This document shows, piece after piece, positions 46,812 through 58,637 of a stretch of DNA of 64,000 bases. Position 1 is the stretch's first letter. Each line of letters starts with the position of its first letter. The notes under the pieces are model-generated. The model was not told the DNA's origin, made no database searches, and was given only the letters and a program-made list of their open reading frames with translations. Where the stretch lies: NCBI GenBank assembly GCA_039720395.1, contig CM077822.1, positions 23,953,267 through 24,017,266 of the forward strand. The letters are read 5' to 3'. The translations under genes were made by a program, and so were the position numbers. This DNA is from Liquidambar formosana (lineage: Eukaryota > Streptophyta > Magnoliopsida > Saxifragales > Altingiaceae).

Positions 46812-48605
46812 ATGGGTAACAAAACCCAAATCCGAAAAAATGGGGATGCAAACTAGGGGTGCTCACGGGTGGGTGGGCCGGGTAGGCCGAGTTCATCCCA
46901 ACCCACCCATAGTCATGGGTGACTAAATTCTCACCTACATCCGCCCATATGATTTGGCGGGTTTAACCCACAAACCATGGATTGGTGGGTGGTTGGCGGG
47001 CAGATTTGCGGATTTAATTTTTGTTTAATGAAATCATCGAGTTTGTCCAAACCATATCAACGGGTTAGGTCAATTGGATCTAACAATGTTTATTTTCTTC
47101 TAAAATTATTGTAAGGAGAAAAGAGGAGGATCATAATCTGGCAAACTGATAAATTAAAAGTTCGAATTCCCAAATACATATATTTGAAACCCGAGTTGAT
47201 AGCTTAATGGCTGATACAGTTGAGATTATTGTACGTGGAATGAATAATCATTTTGTATAGCATCCTGAGTAATAGGCTTAACTGATACCATCCATAATGG
47301 GTCAAGTCATTCAAATTGATCTTAAGCGATTATGAAATTGTTGGGAAGTCCTGCTTCCTACTTGATTAAATGTTAAGTTTATATAACTTAATATTTGTTT
47401 GAATCCTCCACCTACATCAGCAATGCTGGGGTGGTAGCCCCAATAATTCTTTCCATCCTTAATCCTTTGTTCTCCTTCATTTTGAACCCACATAGCTGAT
47501 GTCAGCACATGCTCCTCTCACACGCTTCTCCTCTTTCTCTTTCTTTTCTTTCTAGCAAGAACCACTCTCTCTTTCCTGCTCTTCCACTCATTTTAAATTG
47601 AAAATCACTCATTTCACACAAAAGTCTGAGAGTGGTGGGGATTTCATTTGCTCTGAGTGTGAGTGGTGATGGTAAAAAAAATAAAAAAAATAAATATATA
47701 TCATATTGAGTGATTTTACTAATCTATTGGATTAATTCGATTTCTAATCATATTGTTTAACAGCAGTGGTGAAATGTTCTTAAGAGGAAAAGGCATTTTC
47801 AATCATTTAGCGTAAAATTATTTAAACGAATGATCTTTGAGGACATAATTTACACTTAGCGCCACTCATTATTTCACGGGTCCTTAATAAGTTTTCATAA
47901 AGGTGGCTTGGAAGGGCGCATAAAGAGGAAGCAAATGATCTACCACATTCAGCTTCAGCTATATATGACTTTGTAACACTGATCGCTAGTTCGATCTAAC
48001 ATTCGTGTGAGGGGACCTAACCAATTACCCATAGTTCGGCCTAAGCGAAAGTATTAACTAGTAGTCATTGTTAGTTAAGTTAATAGTTTTTATCGAATTG
48101 AAGTCAATAAAATTTTGTATTGAACTGTAATCATTTTTCCAATAGTCCGAGGAATCTAGAATTCCCCCCCCTCCCCCAACCCCAAAACAATAAAAGAAAA
48201 AAAATGTTTGGATATGTACAACCTTGGCCAATCATATAGAATCTACTAATAGATGAATGTCTACGAGTCCAAAATACTGACTAATTGTACTCTACTGTCT
48301 TTCTCCTCTGTCTATGATCAGATTTGAAACACTCTATACAAAATTTGCTCTAAAATTAAAGTGTTGTACTGTCTTTTTTCTCTCCTAATCATAGTAATAC
48401 AAACAAGTTATTCAGTGATGTCAATCCCTTTGCTCTGAGTGCCTGCGTGAGACTCATAAATTATTTCATCTCATAAAATATGAAAGGGATATTTTTTTTA
48501 ATATATATCAACAAAAGAGGGGTGTAAGCAAAATCGTTAGGATCAGAACAGGAGGTGTCCTCTTTTCTCCAAAAAAAAGCACGCGTGTGCAGCTACATTC
48601 ATCTA
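46812..48605. other. Unassigned AT-rich DNA with a G-rich transposon-like start
   Basis: 46848-46990 (TAGGGGTGCTCACGGGTGGG, then more GGGTGG/GGCGGG and complementary CCCACCC lines) resembles the ends of plant hAT elements, but I found no matching opposite end. At 47339, TGTTGGGAAGTCCTGCTTCC looks like the start of a copia-type LTR with a possible TATA near 47382, yet no end, PBS or coding region is clear. No gene is seen. Confidence 0.3.
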
Positions 48606-49100
48606 CCACGTTAACGTGGGTGATCAACGTGGGTGAAAACACCGCTGGATTTGCATTTGCCTACCCAAAAAGGCACCGGGCATAGCCTTTTTCACTTAGC
48701 GCCAACGCTCCCGCGTTTAACTACGCACCAAAAATACAAAACAGTCAAAAAAAAAACAAAAAAAAAACACCCACATAAACGAAACACACACACACACCTG
48801 CTCTTTGTCCAGGCTCTCTCTGTCTCTCTGACACACACACACACACCTGCTCTTTCTCCACGTCTCGTCTTTCTCTCTTCTTTCCACTCTCACACACAAG
48901 CCCTAAATCATCTCTTCTCTCTCTCTCACTCCGATTATTATCTCTATATCTCTCTCTCTCTCAATCTCACACCGAAGCCCTACATTTACAGCCCATTCAT
49001 TTGATTGCTGCCGCTGCTACAGTTTCGAGAGAAGGGCACGCTCTATCCAGCGGACTATCCTGATGCTAGGGAGCTGCGATTCAGACACCCCATTTAAGTA
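48606..49100 (+). promoter_or_regulatory. Possible promoter and 5' leader of an unidentified transcription unit
   Basis: A perfect 14-bp dyad CCACGTTAACGTGG (48606-48619) and a nearby AACGTGGGTG contain ACGT cores of the G-box/ABRE kind. 48779-48975 is CT/CA-rich like plant core-promoter and 5'UTR DNA, with near-identical repeats ACACACACACCTGCTCTTT at about 48784 and 48835. GC content rises at 49005-49085, and a splice-donor-like TTTAAGTAATTTTG follows near 49094. No convincing coding exon follows, so this could be a noncoding RNA, a promoter remnant or chance. Confidence 0.3.
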
Positions 49101-51696
49101 ATTTTGTTTTTTTGGAAGTGGGTTTTTGTTTTGAGGGTTTCTGGTTCAAAATCGCATATAAAATTTGGGGTTTTTGGAGTTGAAAATCGGAAGAACATAG
49201 GCACTTGCTTAATCGCCAGGTAATCTCACCAGCTTAATCGCCATGTTTCTTGTGTATCTACAATAAACAGGCCCACTCTCTTTTATTATAGTGTTAGATA
49301 TAAGTATTATTAACTATGGATAGGTATATGATTATGGAAAAAAAAAAATCCTCTGATGGCAAAAAAACTTTGGATGCAGATGAGCAAGGGAAGAAATCGA
49401 GAAAGAAGGGGGGGGGGGTTTGCATCACCGTGTTATTTTGTGGCCAAAAAAAAAAAAAAAAAAAAAAAACACCAAAGCTACTTAGCTTCCTCTATTAGAA
49501 TTAGAAGAACATAGGCACTTACTCATCTAGGGGGTATTGATAAATTGGAAGCAAAAAAACGTTGGGAAATTGGGAAGAGGCAGGAAAGATAGGGGTGGGA
49601 AACATAGGCGCGTGCTCATCTATACGTTGTGAACCTTTTCTTCTCACATTCTTTCCAAAAAAGTTAGTTGAATATTCGCAGAAAAAATATGTAGGAAAAT
49701 TTAAATTGTACGTTGAAAAAGTATGTGGCAAATGATTATTGAGTTTTGCTGGACAGGACATATATATGCAATGCATCTCCACCATCATAGCATTGTTCTA
49801 AATTGCAGCCCTTCATGAATATTGATCTTGACATAACTCAAAGACAGTCATCTCAGGTGATCTTGATCGATGCCTTTAGCTCATTGCCTCATTCATTCAA
49901 AGTTCATCTCTAAAATATAACATCCAAAGACTTGAATCATCTACTTTTTATTAATGTTTCCTAACACTTTCTAAATAAATTTTTTTGTGAACTGCTAGCT
50001 GACCTTATTGTTATTCTTCCTCGCTTGATTAATCACTTTGTAGAGCCTATTATATTTTGAACATATGATATAAGATTTTCTAAACCTGAAGTTATACATA
50101 AACAGTTTTTATTTTCAATCTTCAGTAGAGGTCATATCCATGTGGCTCTTAACGTGATAAGTTACGGCTTCTTCCAGCAAAAGGATGATCAAGAGGGTGA
50201 AATTTGATTGGTAATGTCCATATACCTTCTTCACCTTATTCTTGATATGTTTTATCAAAATGTTAAACTCATGTTTCGATGTTAACCTGCATATATCTAT
50301 AGGATTGCTTTCTCATACTTCAATGGAGCAGGCTTTGTCTTGATAGTTCATTCATTTTCAATCTCATGGACTGTGAAACCATTTCATCATGGTTCATAGT
50401 GATCAGTACCTCATTATAAGTTCTTTGGATTCCTTTTGAATAGTTATGTAATAACTTCATTTGCGTTTTAAACAGTTATGGTGTTTCCCTTACATAAATT
50501 ATGGAAGGGATCCCCTGTTGTCATATTAGATTCTCTACTTTATGCAGCTAACAATTGATGCATCAAAATATAGTTTGACCAAGTTATACATTGTTGATCC
50601 TTGTGAAAATATAGTTTGACCAAATTGAATTTTCGGTGTTTCATGTTAGGGGTTTATCTATTATCACATATCTCAAGTTCCACGAATTCATATATGTGAG
50701 GGGTTTATCTATTATCACATATCTATAGCATTTTTTTATTGTTTTGGTAATGGCTATTGCTTGTTCGCCGCATTTCAAAAGGCATGCATGCGATTTTTAA
50801 AGGCACAAAACTTTATGACTTCATAAATTTTATTTGGTTATGGAGATGTGTAGTACTGTAATTTTTTCTTTTTATTATGTTATTTTAACATATATAAATA
50901 AATAAATAACTTTGGGTTATAGTTTGTAGGCTGGATTCCTAGAAAGGCAATAGAAAACATTTTTAGGGAAAATGAGCAAGGTTGTAAATTAAGTTAACCG
51001 AATTGAATAGTAAGTTACTCAAATTTGCAATGATAAATTAATAAGTTTATTTTCTTTGAATAACCGAATTGAATAGTAGAAAACATCTTGTTTTGGTTTG
51101 TGTTATGAAAACCTATAACTTAGATTGATTAGATTGATAAGCTTGAACCAATTAAGTTACTCTAGCAGCCCCACAAATAAGTGAAAACCTATAACTGCTT
51201 AATTAACAAAGCAAAAAAGGTGGGGGAAGGGTGGGTGGAAAAGAAAAGAAGACTGTTACTTCCATACCTTTTAAAGAAAAATAAGTTTTAGGTGCCTAAT
51301 TATTGCATGAAAATATATATGGTTGGATCAGATTCATGAACCTCAAATGATTTTTGATTGGGGTCATGGGTGAAAACAATATTGTAAAATACTATTGGGT
51401 GAGCTGGAATAAATAATATTTTTAATTGTGACAGCAAGATTATCTACATATAGATGCTATTTAATATAATTTGTTTATAATATTATAAATAGCTGGCTAT
51501 AGAACAATGATGCTAGTTATAGTAACCAACAAGGCGCCCACACTTAGGCCAACTGCATTATAATTGCAGGTTTCACCTAGTTGTTTTTTTCAGCTACTTG
51601 GTGAGATTCTTGTGAGTGTCAATCACAATGTGGATTGTGACATTTCGTTACATATTAGAATATTAATGGCCTGGTTTTTGGTTCAAGGAGTTTAGG
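49101..51696. other. Noncoding AT-rich DNA with short repeats
   Basis: A run of A bases (49446-49470) and of G bases (49409-49418) are homopolymers prone to assembly error. AGGGGTTTATCTATTATCACATATCT occurs twice 51 bp apart (about 50648 and 50699), and AAAATATAGTTTGACCAA twice (about 50566 and 50607). Some lines (for example 50125-50205) look exon-like but I could not join them to a protein. Confidence 0.5.
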
Positions 51697-51704
51697 TAGT
51701 AACA

Positions 51705-51892
51705 AAGATGCCATCAAGCTAGGCTGGTTGGTAAGGGTGTGGGTGTCATACCCCATGCCTCAGTTTGAATCTTATCCCATAGGGTTATCCAATCCTATTA
51801 AGTATTAATCTATTAAATTTAGAATGATTGTAGATTATGTTTCTTACCGGTTTCAGAAAGGAAGAAAAAAAATAAAAAGGATGAGGCATAGA
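51705..51892 (+). mobile_element. Probable tRNA-derived SINE
   Basis: A box A-like CTGGTTGGTAAGG (51724-51736) and box B-like AGTTTGAATCT (51772-51782) are spaced as in tRNA genes and SINEs. An A-rich tail (51861-51880) follows, and an 8-bp direct repeat TAGTAACA flanks the unit (51697-51704 and 51893-51900). It does not fold as a complete tRNA gene by eye. It would be transcribed by RNA polymerase III and moved by a LINE. Confidence 0.5.
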
Positions 51893-53281
51893 TAGTAACA
51901 TGCTGAGCGATACTTGCTTTGTTTCACTATAGATTTAAGCAGCACATTTTCTTTCTAATGGAATGCATTCATTGTCAATATTTGAATCTTAAAGGGGCTC
52001 AAGTTGTCTTCAAAAACCTGTTTTTAATCCTTCAAAGGTGATAAGTTCAAATCATGACCTCTTCCAAAATGCCGTCCAAACCGAATAAAAGCTTGTGAAA
52101 GCTATGTTTTGATTTAAAACTGAACAAAAGAGATTATGGCCACTAACTAATCATCAATCAATTCCATTTTAGAACTCTATATAGCATTGCTCCCTAGAGA
52201 GTTTGCTTTTGTTGCCAAAATTCAAAAGTCGTTGTCTTTTTGCCACTCCGATCAACGGCACATTGATTAATTAGCCTACTAACCAACCACTTGTACATGT
52301 AATTCTATGAAGATGCATGATTTGATTGATCTTCATTTTCCACAATGGCGTTTTGTTTGTCTTAAGCCAGAAAATTTTGATGCTTTGGCAGGCAAAGGAA
52401 CCATTTCCTAAAGTGAATTCACGGGTTGTCTGCTTCTTAAGCAACCAAGCTTTTACTGGATTACAAACATTCGCCCAAGATTACCGCAATTATAAAGTGT
52501 GAAGTTCTCTGTAAAGTAATAGGGTTAAGGGTAAGAAAACATTCGATTAGGCACAAAATCAACTGCTTTTGCTTGAGCATATAATCAACTGCTTTTGCTT
52601 GAGCATATGACAGTCGATTCTCCCAATCAATAGACCATATTCTCCTAGTAATTGACTCTATTATTCTTCTTGTTATTGAGGTTTACACAATATTTCATTC
52701 ACATCTTTTGATTTTTGAGACAGTTATTGGTGGTATGCCCTTAAAACTTCTTGATTTGGAAACCACTTATATGTGTGCAGCTCCCAACCTTACATGACTC
52801 CCCTTTTTTATATCGGCGTCAAGTTTTGAACTCCTAGACTAGGCTACAAGACCCATGACCATTTGCCAACGTTTGATAACCATAGATAATAGATTTTATC
52901 TCTACATTCTATGTTTTTTTATCAACAAGGTCATAGTTGATCGCATGTCCTTGTATTACCAAAAATAGTGTAAGCAAAAGGAAAATGGCAAAGAAAAATA
53001 TTTAATAATATTCAACAAATTAGTGGTCTTAAATTGCAATTACTCTCAAATCTATAAGTTTTTTTTTTTTAAATTTTTAAATTTTTTTATTTTTTGTGAA
53101 TCAAATTAGGGAGACTTATTTCTACACTTTTTTTTTTTTTTTTTTTACTAATCCACACATTTTCATGGGTTTTTCCTATTCCACACTCCTCTATGGGTAA
53201 AACTTAAATATGGGCAATTGATTTCAGAGGCCAGGTGTGGATTAGGTAAAATTTAAATATCATGCATCTTGCATCATTGAC
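51893..53281. other. Noncoding AT-rich DNA
   Basis: A tandem duplication of ATCAACTGCTTTTGCTTGAG lies near 52559 and 52587 (28-bp period). A box B-like line GATAAGTTCAAATCATGACC near 52041 may be an old SINE fragment. Long T runs lie at 53060-53145. No gene is seen. Confidence 0.5.
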
Positions 53282-53462
53282 CAACCATGAACCATCATAG
53301 TGCATGAGACTTTTTGGGGGAGTGTGAATAGCACTATATATATCTATCTATATATATATATGATCAAATTCCTTGTGTGATGCATGCAACCATGAACCAT
53401 CATAGTGCATGAGACTTTTTGGGGGAGTGTGAATAGCACTATATATATATATATATATAAAT
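53282..53462. repeat. 105-bp direct duplication with AT microsatellites
   Basis: CAACCATGAACCATCATAGTG and the following 40 bp occur identically at 53282-53343 and 53387-53448, each copy running into a TA-rich microsatellite. Confidence 0.85.
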
Positions 53463-53669
53463 ATATGCCTTCCCTCTAAATCCCTCTCCTCTCCTTAACT
53501 ATGGGCCCACCAACGTCTATGACCCTACTTTTTAGCTGATGTATTTCATATTAAAATTTAAAAAACCACCTTTACCTAATATGAAATCAAAAAAATAAAA
53601 CTAAAAAAATAGGAGAATAGACCATTGATTGATTGATTGAAGAGGTGGAGATGAAAAGAGGAATAGGAC

Positions 53670-53696
53670 GGGGATGGGGATGGGGATGGGGATGGG
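53670..53696 (+). repeat. GGGGAT minisatellite, G-quadruplex motif
   Basis: Four GGGG tracts and a final GGG are each separated by AT. The regular spacing fits a stable G-quadruplex on the plus strand. Confidence 0.85.
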
Positions 53697-54222
53697 AGTA
53701 TTAGATTTCAAACCTCCCTCTTCCCTTTTCTCTCCCACATTTCATTCTCCTCTCATCTTCAAAATTTTTTTTCCCTCTTCCGTTTTTGATTTCGTTTAGC
53801 AAGTTCTTATTCCGTGTTTAATTTTAGCCAATTTCTTTAATTATTTTAGTTTACTTATTTTCACTCTCTTTTGTATAACAAGGTTTTCCTATTTTCAGCC
53901 CCTTCGAGTTGTTGTGTTGTAGAGCTTTCTGATATATTAATTTGGATATTATTATTATTAGTATTATTATTTTTATTATTATTATGTTGGGTAGCTTAAT
54001 TTGTTGCAAATGCCACGAAACATGGTGTAGGTTGAAGTGGGTATATATATATGTTTCCTTTTTTTTTTTTAGGTGCTATAAAGAAGTTGGGTATAGGTAA
54101 TAACCCTTAATTATCTAAGGCAAGCAATAAGAAGATGGACACAGACTGTTTTATAAGAAGGGATGCAGAGAGTTGAACCATACATAAAGACACGTTATCC
54201 TAAATTCTAAATCACTAAACTA

Positions 54223-54260
54223 GTATATATATAATATGCATCGCGCGGGTTTCTACTAGT
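54223..54260 (+). mobile_element. Possible Helitron 3' end
   Basis: ATGCATCGCGCGGGTTTCTACTAGT resembles plant Helitron 3' ends: the right arm of a GC hairpin, a short spacer, then CTAGT followed by AT-rich target. The left hairpin arm is not present and no 5' end (TC...) is identified, so this is tentative. Confidence 0.3.
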
Positions 54261-54262
54261 AT

Positions 54263-54651
54263 ATATATATAAATAAGAAGAAAACAGTTTATGTGAAAAT
54301 TTAGTTCGCTGTGAATTTTTTAAAGTAAAATCTTACTTAATCTCTTCTCGTTTCAATTTCAAAGATGTTATATTCAATCAAAAGATATCAAACCATTAAA
54401 TAATAATAATATTTATGAATCATAAAATTATTGAGTACCCTGATTTTAAACAAGACAATTTAGAAGTTATCACCCAAAAACGTAACACAAAATTAATATG
54501 CATTTATATTTAATAGATTCAAAAAATAAAAACCTATGCACAACTGGTATTCTATAATTAGTTCCAACACACTGCCTTAATGAAATAGTGTATTCAACAA
54601 ATCACTATAAGAACAATACCCTGATTTTATGCTGTTGTGTTCAATGTTAGG
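54263..54651. other. AT-rich DNA upstream of the CACTA transposase
   Basis: No gene is seen. TTCAATGTTAG just before the ATG at 54652 looks like an intron acceptor, so the transposase may have an untranslated upstream exon. CACTATAAGAACA at 54603 resembles a CACTA terminus but is very close to the ATG. Confidence 0.4.
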
Positions 54652-57600
54652 ATGCCGATAGATAAGAGTTGGATGTCCATTGCGGACAGGGGTAAACCAG
54701 AATGGCAACATGGGATGAAAGCATTTCTCGATATGGCGTTTGCAAATGTGGCATCGAGGAGCAATACGATTCGGTGTCCGTGTCGTCGGTGTGTTAATGT
54801 GATTCATAAGACACATGATCAAGTAAAAATGGATCTATTCAGGCATGGATTCGATCCGGATTACAAGATATGGACTTTTCATAGGGAGGATAGGGTCACT
54901 GAGTCATCTAATGATAATGTTGAGGGCGTAGACAATGAAACAAACGAAGAAAGATGTGATGATGCTCGTGCATATGAGATGATAAATAACATGATTAGAG
55001 GAGAGAACTTGGGTAGTACCACAATTGATGGAGATGACGATTTACATAGGCCTGACCGAGAGGAACCAAATGAGAATGCTAGCAAATTTTTTCGATTGTT
55101 ACGAGATGCTTAACAAAAGTTGTATCCTGGTTGTAAGAAGTTAACTAAGTTGTCATTTGTTGTTAGGTTGTTTCAACTTAAATGTTTATATGGGTGGAGT
55201 AACAAATCAGTTGATGGATTGCTTGAATTGTTTAGATTAGCACTTCCTGATGATCATGTGGTCCCTATTTCATTGTATGAGGCCAAAAAAATGATACGGG
55301 ATTTAGGACTTGATTATGAAAAGATTGATGCATGTGTAAATGATTGCATGTTGTATCGAAATGAGCATGCCACTTTGGAAAAATGTCCAATATGTAAGGA
55401 ACCTAGATGGTTGACAAGTTATGAAAATGCAGATAATGAGAGTGATGAAACTACTATTGGGAAAAAGAAGAAGAAAAAAATTTCTAGGAAGATCCTACGT
55501 TATTTTCCATTGGCGCCTCGACTATAAAGGTTGTACATGACAAAAAATATAGCTTCTGACATGAGATGGCATAAGGAGGGCCGTGTAAATGATGGGGTGA
55601 TGAGGCATCCAGCTGATTCTCCAGCATGGAAACGATTAGATGAGGTCCACTCTTGGTTTGCATTAGATTCTCGTAATGTTAGACTTGGCCTTGCAACTGA
55701 TGGGTTCAATCCATTTGGGCTTATGAGTGTTTCATACAGTACATGGCCTGTTATATTAATTCCATATAACTTACCGCCTTGGCTGTGTTTGAAACAGCCT
55801 TTTTGGATAATGTCCATGATTATACCTGGTCCTAAGTCCCCTGGAAATGACATTGACGTGTATCTACAGCCATTGATAGAAGAATTGAAACAGTTATGGA
55901 ACATGGCGTTGAGACATATGATGCCTCATTGGAACAAAATTTTCGTTTGCATGCTGCAATTTTATGGACAATTAATGATTTCCCAGCATATGCAGTATTA
56001 TCTGGATGGAGCACAAAAGGAAAACTCGCATGTCCAAGTTGCCATAAGGATACGTCGTCTTATAGACTCAAGTATGGACAAAAGGAGTGTTATTTGTGTC
56101 ATCGTCGATTTTTAAAATCGGATCATAAATGGCGGAAGAATAAAAGTTCATTTGATAATACTGTGGAAACAAGAAAGGCACCAAAACCATTATCAGGAGA
56201 TGAGGTGATCGAGCAATATGAAACTTTTGAGCAAGTGACCTTTGGTAAAATGACAAGGAAGAGAAAACGTGATCATGAGCTTAAATGGCATAATTGGCGA
56301 AAGAAGAGTATTTTTTTCGAATTACCATATTGGAGGACATTGTTAATTCGACATAATTTGGATGTGATGCACATAGTTAAAAATATTTGTGATAGTGTAT
56401 TGGGAATAATTCTTGCTATAGAAGGGAAGACAAAAGATGGCTTAAAATCTCGTCTTGATCTTCAAGCAATGGGGATAAGAAAAGATTTACATCCAATTCA
56501 TAGGGGTAGCAAATACACTATACCTCCTGCTTGTTATACATTAAACAGTGATGAAAAGCAGAACTTGTGCCAGTTTTTAAAAGATGTGAAGATGCCTGAT
56601 GCTTATGCATCAAATATAGGGTGATGTGTGCAGGTGAAGGAGTGCAAGTTGATTGGGTTGAAATCTCATGATTGTCATGTAATATTTCTACGTTTACTTC
56701 CACTTGTGATACGTGGATTGTTACCAAAGAATGTTTGTGAACCACTAATTGCTTTAAGCAGATTTTTTGCGGAGTTGTGTTCAAAGGAATTGCAGGTTGA
56801 AGAATTGGAAAGATTAGATCAGCAAATTCCAGAAATCCTCTGTAAATTGGAACAATTATTTCCACCTTCATTCTTTGATGTTATGATGCACTTACCGATT
56901 CACCTCGCAGATGAAGCTAAGGTGGCTGGTCCAGTGAACTATAGGTGGATGTATCCAGTTGAGAGATCTTTGCGCACGTATAAGGGGTATGTGCGTAACA
57001 AAGCTCGTCCAGAAGGGTCAATTGCTGAAGTATATATTTCAGAAGAATGCATGACATTTTGCTCTTGGGACTTAGATGACATGGAAACAAAATTGAATCG
57101 AGCAGAAAGGAATGTTGATTCTTATCGAAATGAAATGTTACCTGGTTTGAGCGTATTTGCACCGGTTAACCGTACCAAGCGCAACTATGCTTTTCAAAGT
57201 CTCAATAAGTCAGAGCTCTATATGGCACATCATTACATTCTAACCAACTGTGAGGAAGTCGCTCCATGGGTTGAGTAAGTCTATGCATTTATTTATTACA
57301 TATTAGAATTTGATTATTTGTATGTTATTATTACATCCTTAGAACCAATTTTAATGTAATTTTGTATATAGCGAACATATTAAAGAGCTTACAGAAACAA
57401 ACTCTCGAAATGTAGAGCAAAGACACAAGTAAAAATTTTCGGAATGGTTTAAGTCTCGAGTAAGTAAGTCCATACAGTAAAAGTGTTTCTCGTTGTGTTT
57501 CGTTTAAATGCCAAACTAATTGAATGTTTCATATTTTGACTTATCAATTGTAATGTAGGTCACACTTCTTTACAATAGTGGAGACGAACGGGTAAATGAT

Positions 57601-58371
57601 CAGATATTGGGGTTAGCTCAAGGGCTAGATGCTCGTGCACGAGTTTACACCCGCTACATCATCAATGGTTTCTTGTTTCGAACAAAAGAAGGGGAGCAGA
57701 GAAGGAAAACCCAAAATAGTGGCGTGGTTGTGAAGGGTGATGAACATACAGGCTATATCGATTGGTTTGGCATCATCAAGAGCATTATTGCTTTAGATTA
57801 TTTGGGAAGTAATGAAGTTGTTCTGTTTAAATGTGATTGGTTTGAGGTGCCACCACTAGAAAGGAACCAAAATAGAGGGTATAAAAAAGATGAATATGGG
57901 TTTATCAATTTTGATATGACACGCCTTCACTACAAGGATGACCTTTTCATTTTAGGGATTCAAGCCGAACAAGTTTATTATGCAAAGGATGTGAAAAAAC
58001 CAAATTGGGCAACTATGATAAGGGTGAAGCCTAGAAACCTCTTTTCTATGCCAAATATTGAGGAAGAGGTAGAAGATGAGACCAATCTTTTCGATGATGA
58101 GCCTTACCAATTGAATGAGATTCCAATCATTCAATATGATATGGGTGGTACCGAGGAAGGTTCCGAAGACCTGGTTGGATGGTGTAGAGGTGACATTGAG
58201 GGATTGAGTATTGATGCACATGATGTTGAGGCTATTGAGTTAGATGAAGACCACATTTCTGAAGATAGTGATACTGATCTTGAAGAGGATGATGATACAT
58301 ATGTTAATGATGGGTCAATGGAGCATTGTCTTGATGAAGATAGTGATGGCGACGAACAACCTATGCTATAA
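54652..58371 (+). pseudogene. TNPD-type CACTA transposase (Transposase_21 family) with stops and a frameshift
   Basis: This enzyme class cuts and joins CACTA ends. Order: transposase-associated domain from MPIDKSWMSIADRG with a Cys-rich site (CPCRRCVN), the Transposase_21 catalytic region (MRWHKEGRVNDGVMRHPADS, FNPFGLMSVSYSTWPV, GPKSPGNDIDVYLQPL, INDFPAYAVLSGWSTKG), a DUF4218-like region (MMHLPIHLADEAKVAGPVNYRWMYPVER) and a DUF4216-like region (YGFINFDMTRLHYKDDLFILGIQAEQVYY), then an acidic tail. Breaks: TAA 55111-55113, TAA 55525-55527, a one-base loss near 55896, TGA 56622-56624 and TAA 57430-57432. The frame is continuous across each stop. Predicted introns are 57275-57371 and 57460-57558, both GT-AG. 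Start chosen at 54652, where the family normally begins; an ATG at 54637 is in frame. Confidence 0.9.
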
Positions 58372-58637
58372 TAACTTCTTTTTTCTAATTATTATATTTT
58401 TGGAATTTGAATGCGATGTAATGACTTTATGCAATTAAATTTTTTAGGGGTTTCTTGTTTACTTATAGTATATGTTCCATTTTCAGAATTGTAATGTTTA
58501 GCATGAGGTATTTTGAGATTATTTGGAAGTAATGTAATATAATGCCTTTAATTGTGAAAATATTTTCTTGTTTGGGTAGTTGTTTTCATTCTCATTAATA
58601 TACTATAAACTTTTAAGTTCAGGTATCAACGTTCTAG

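Noticed and set aside
46565..46926. ORFs spanning the N run
   Set aside because: Translation through unknown bases; no support on either side.
47339..47768. Solo copia-type LTR starting TGTTGGGAAG
   Set aside because: The start looks right and GAAAT occurs on both sides, but the right side does not end in CA and no PBS or internal region follows.
48633..49004. 123-codon plus ORF (His/Ser/Leu-rich)
   Set aside because: It is composed of CT/CA microsatellite DNA and matches no family; read as leader DNA instead.
54603..54615. CACTATAAGAACA as the definite left end of the CACTA element
   Set aside because: The ATG is only about 50 bp further and seems to follow an intron acceptor; no subterminal repeats or paired right end are visible. 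Kept only as a candidate limit.
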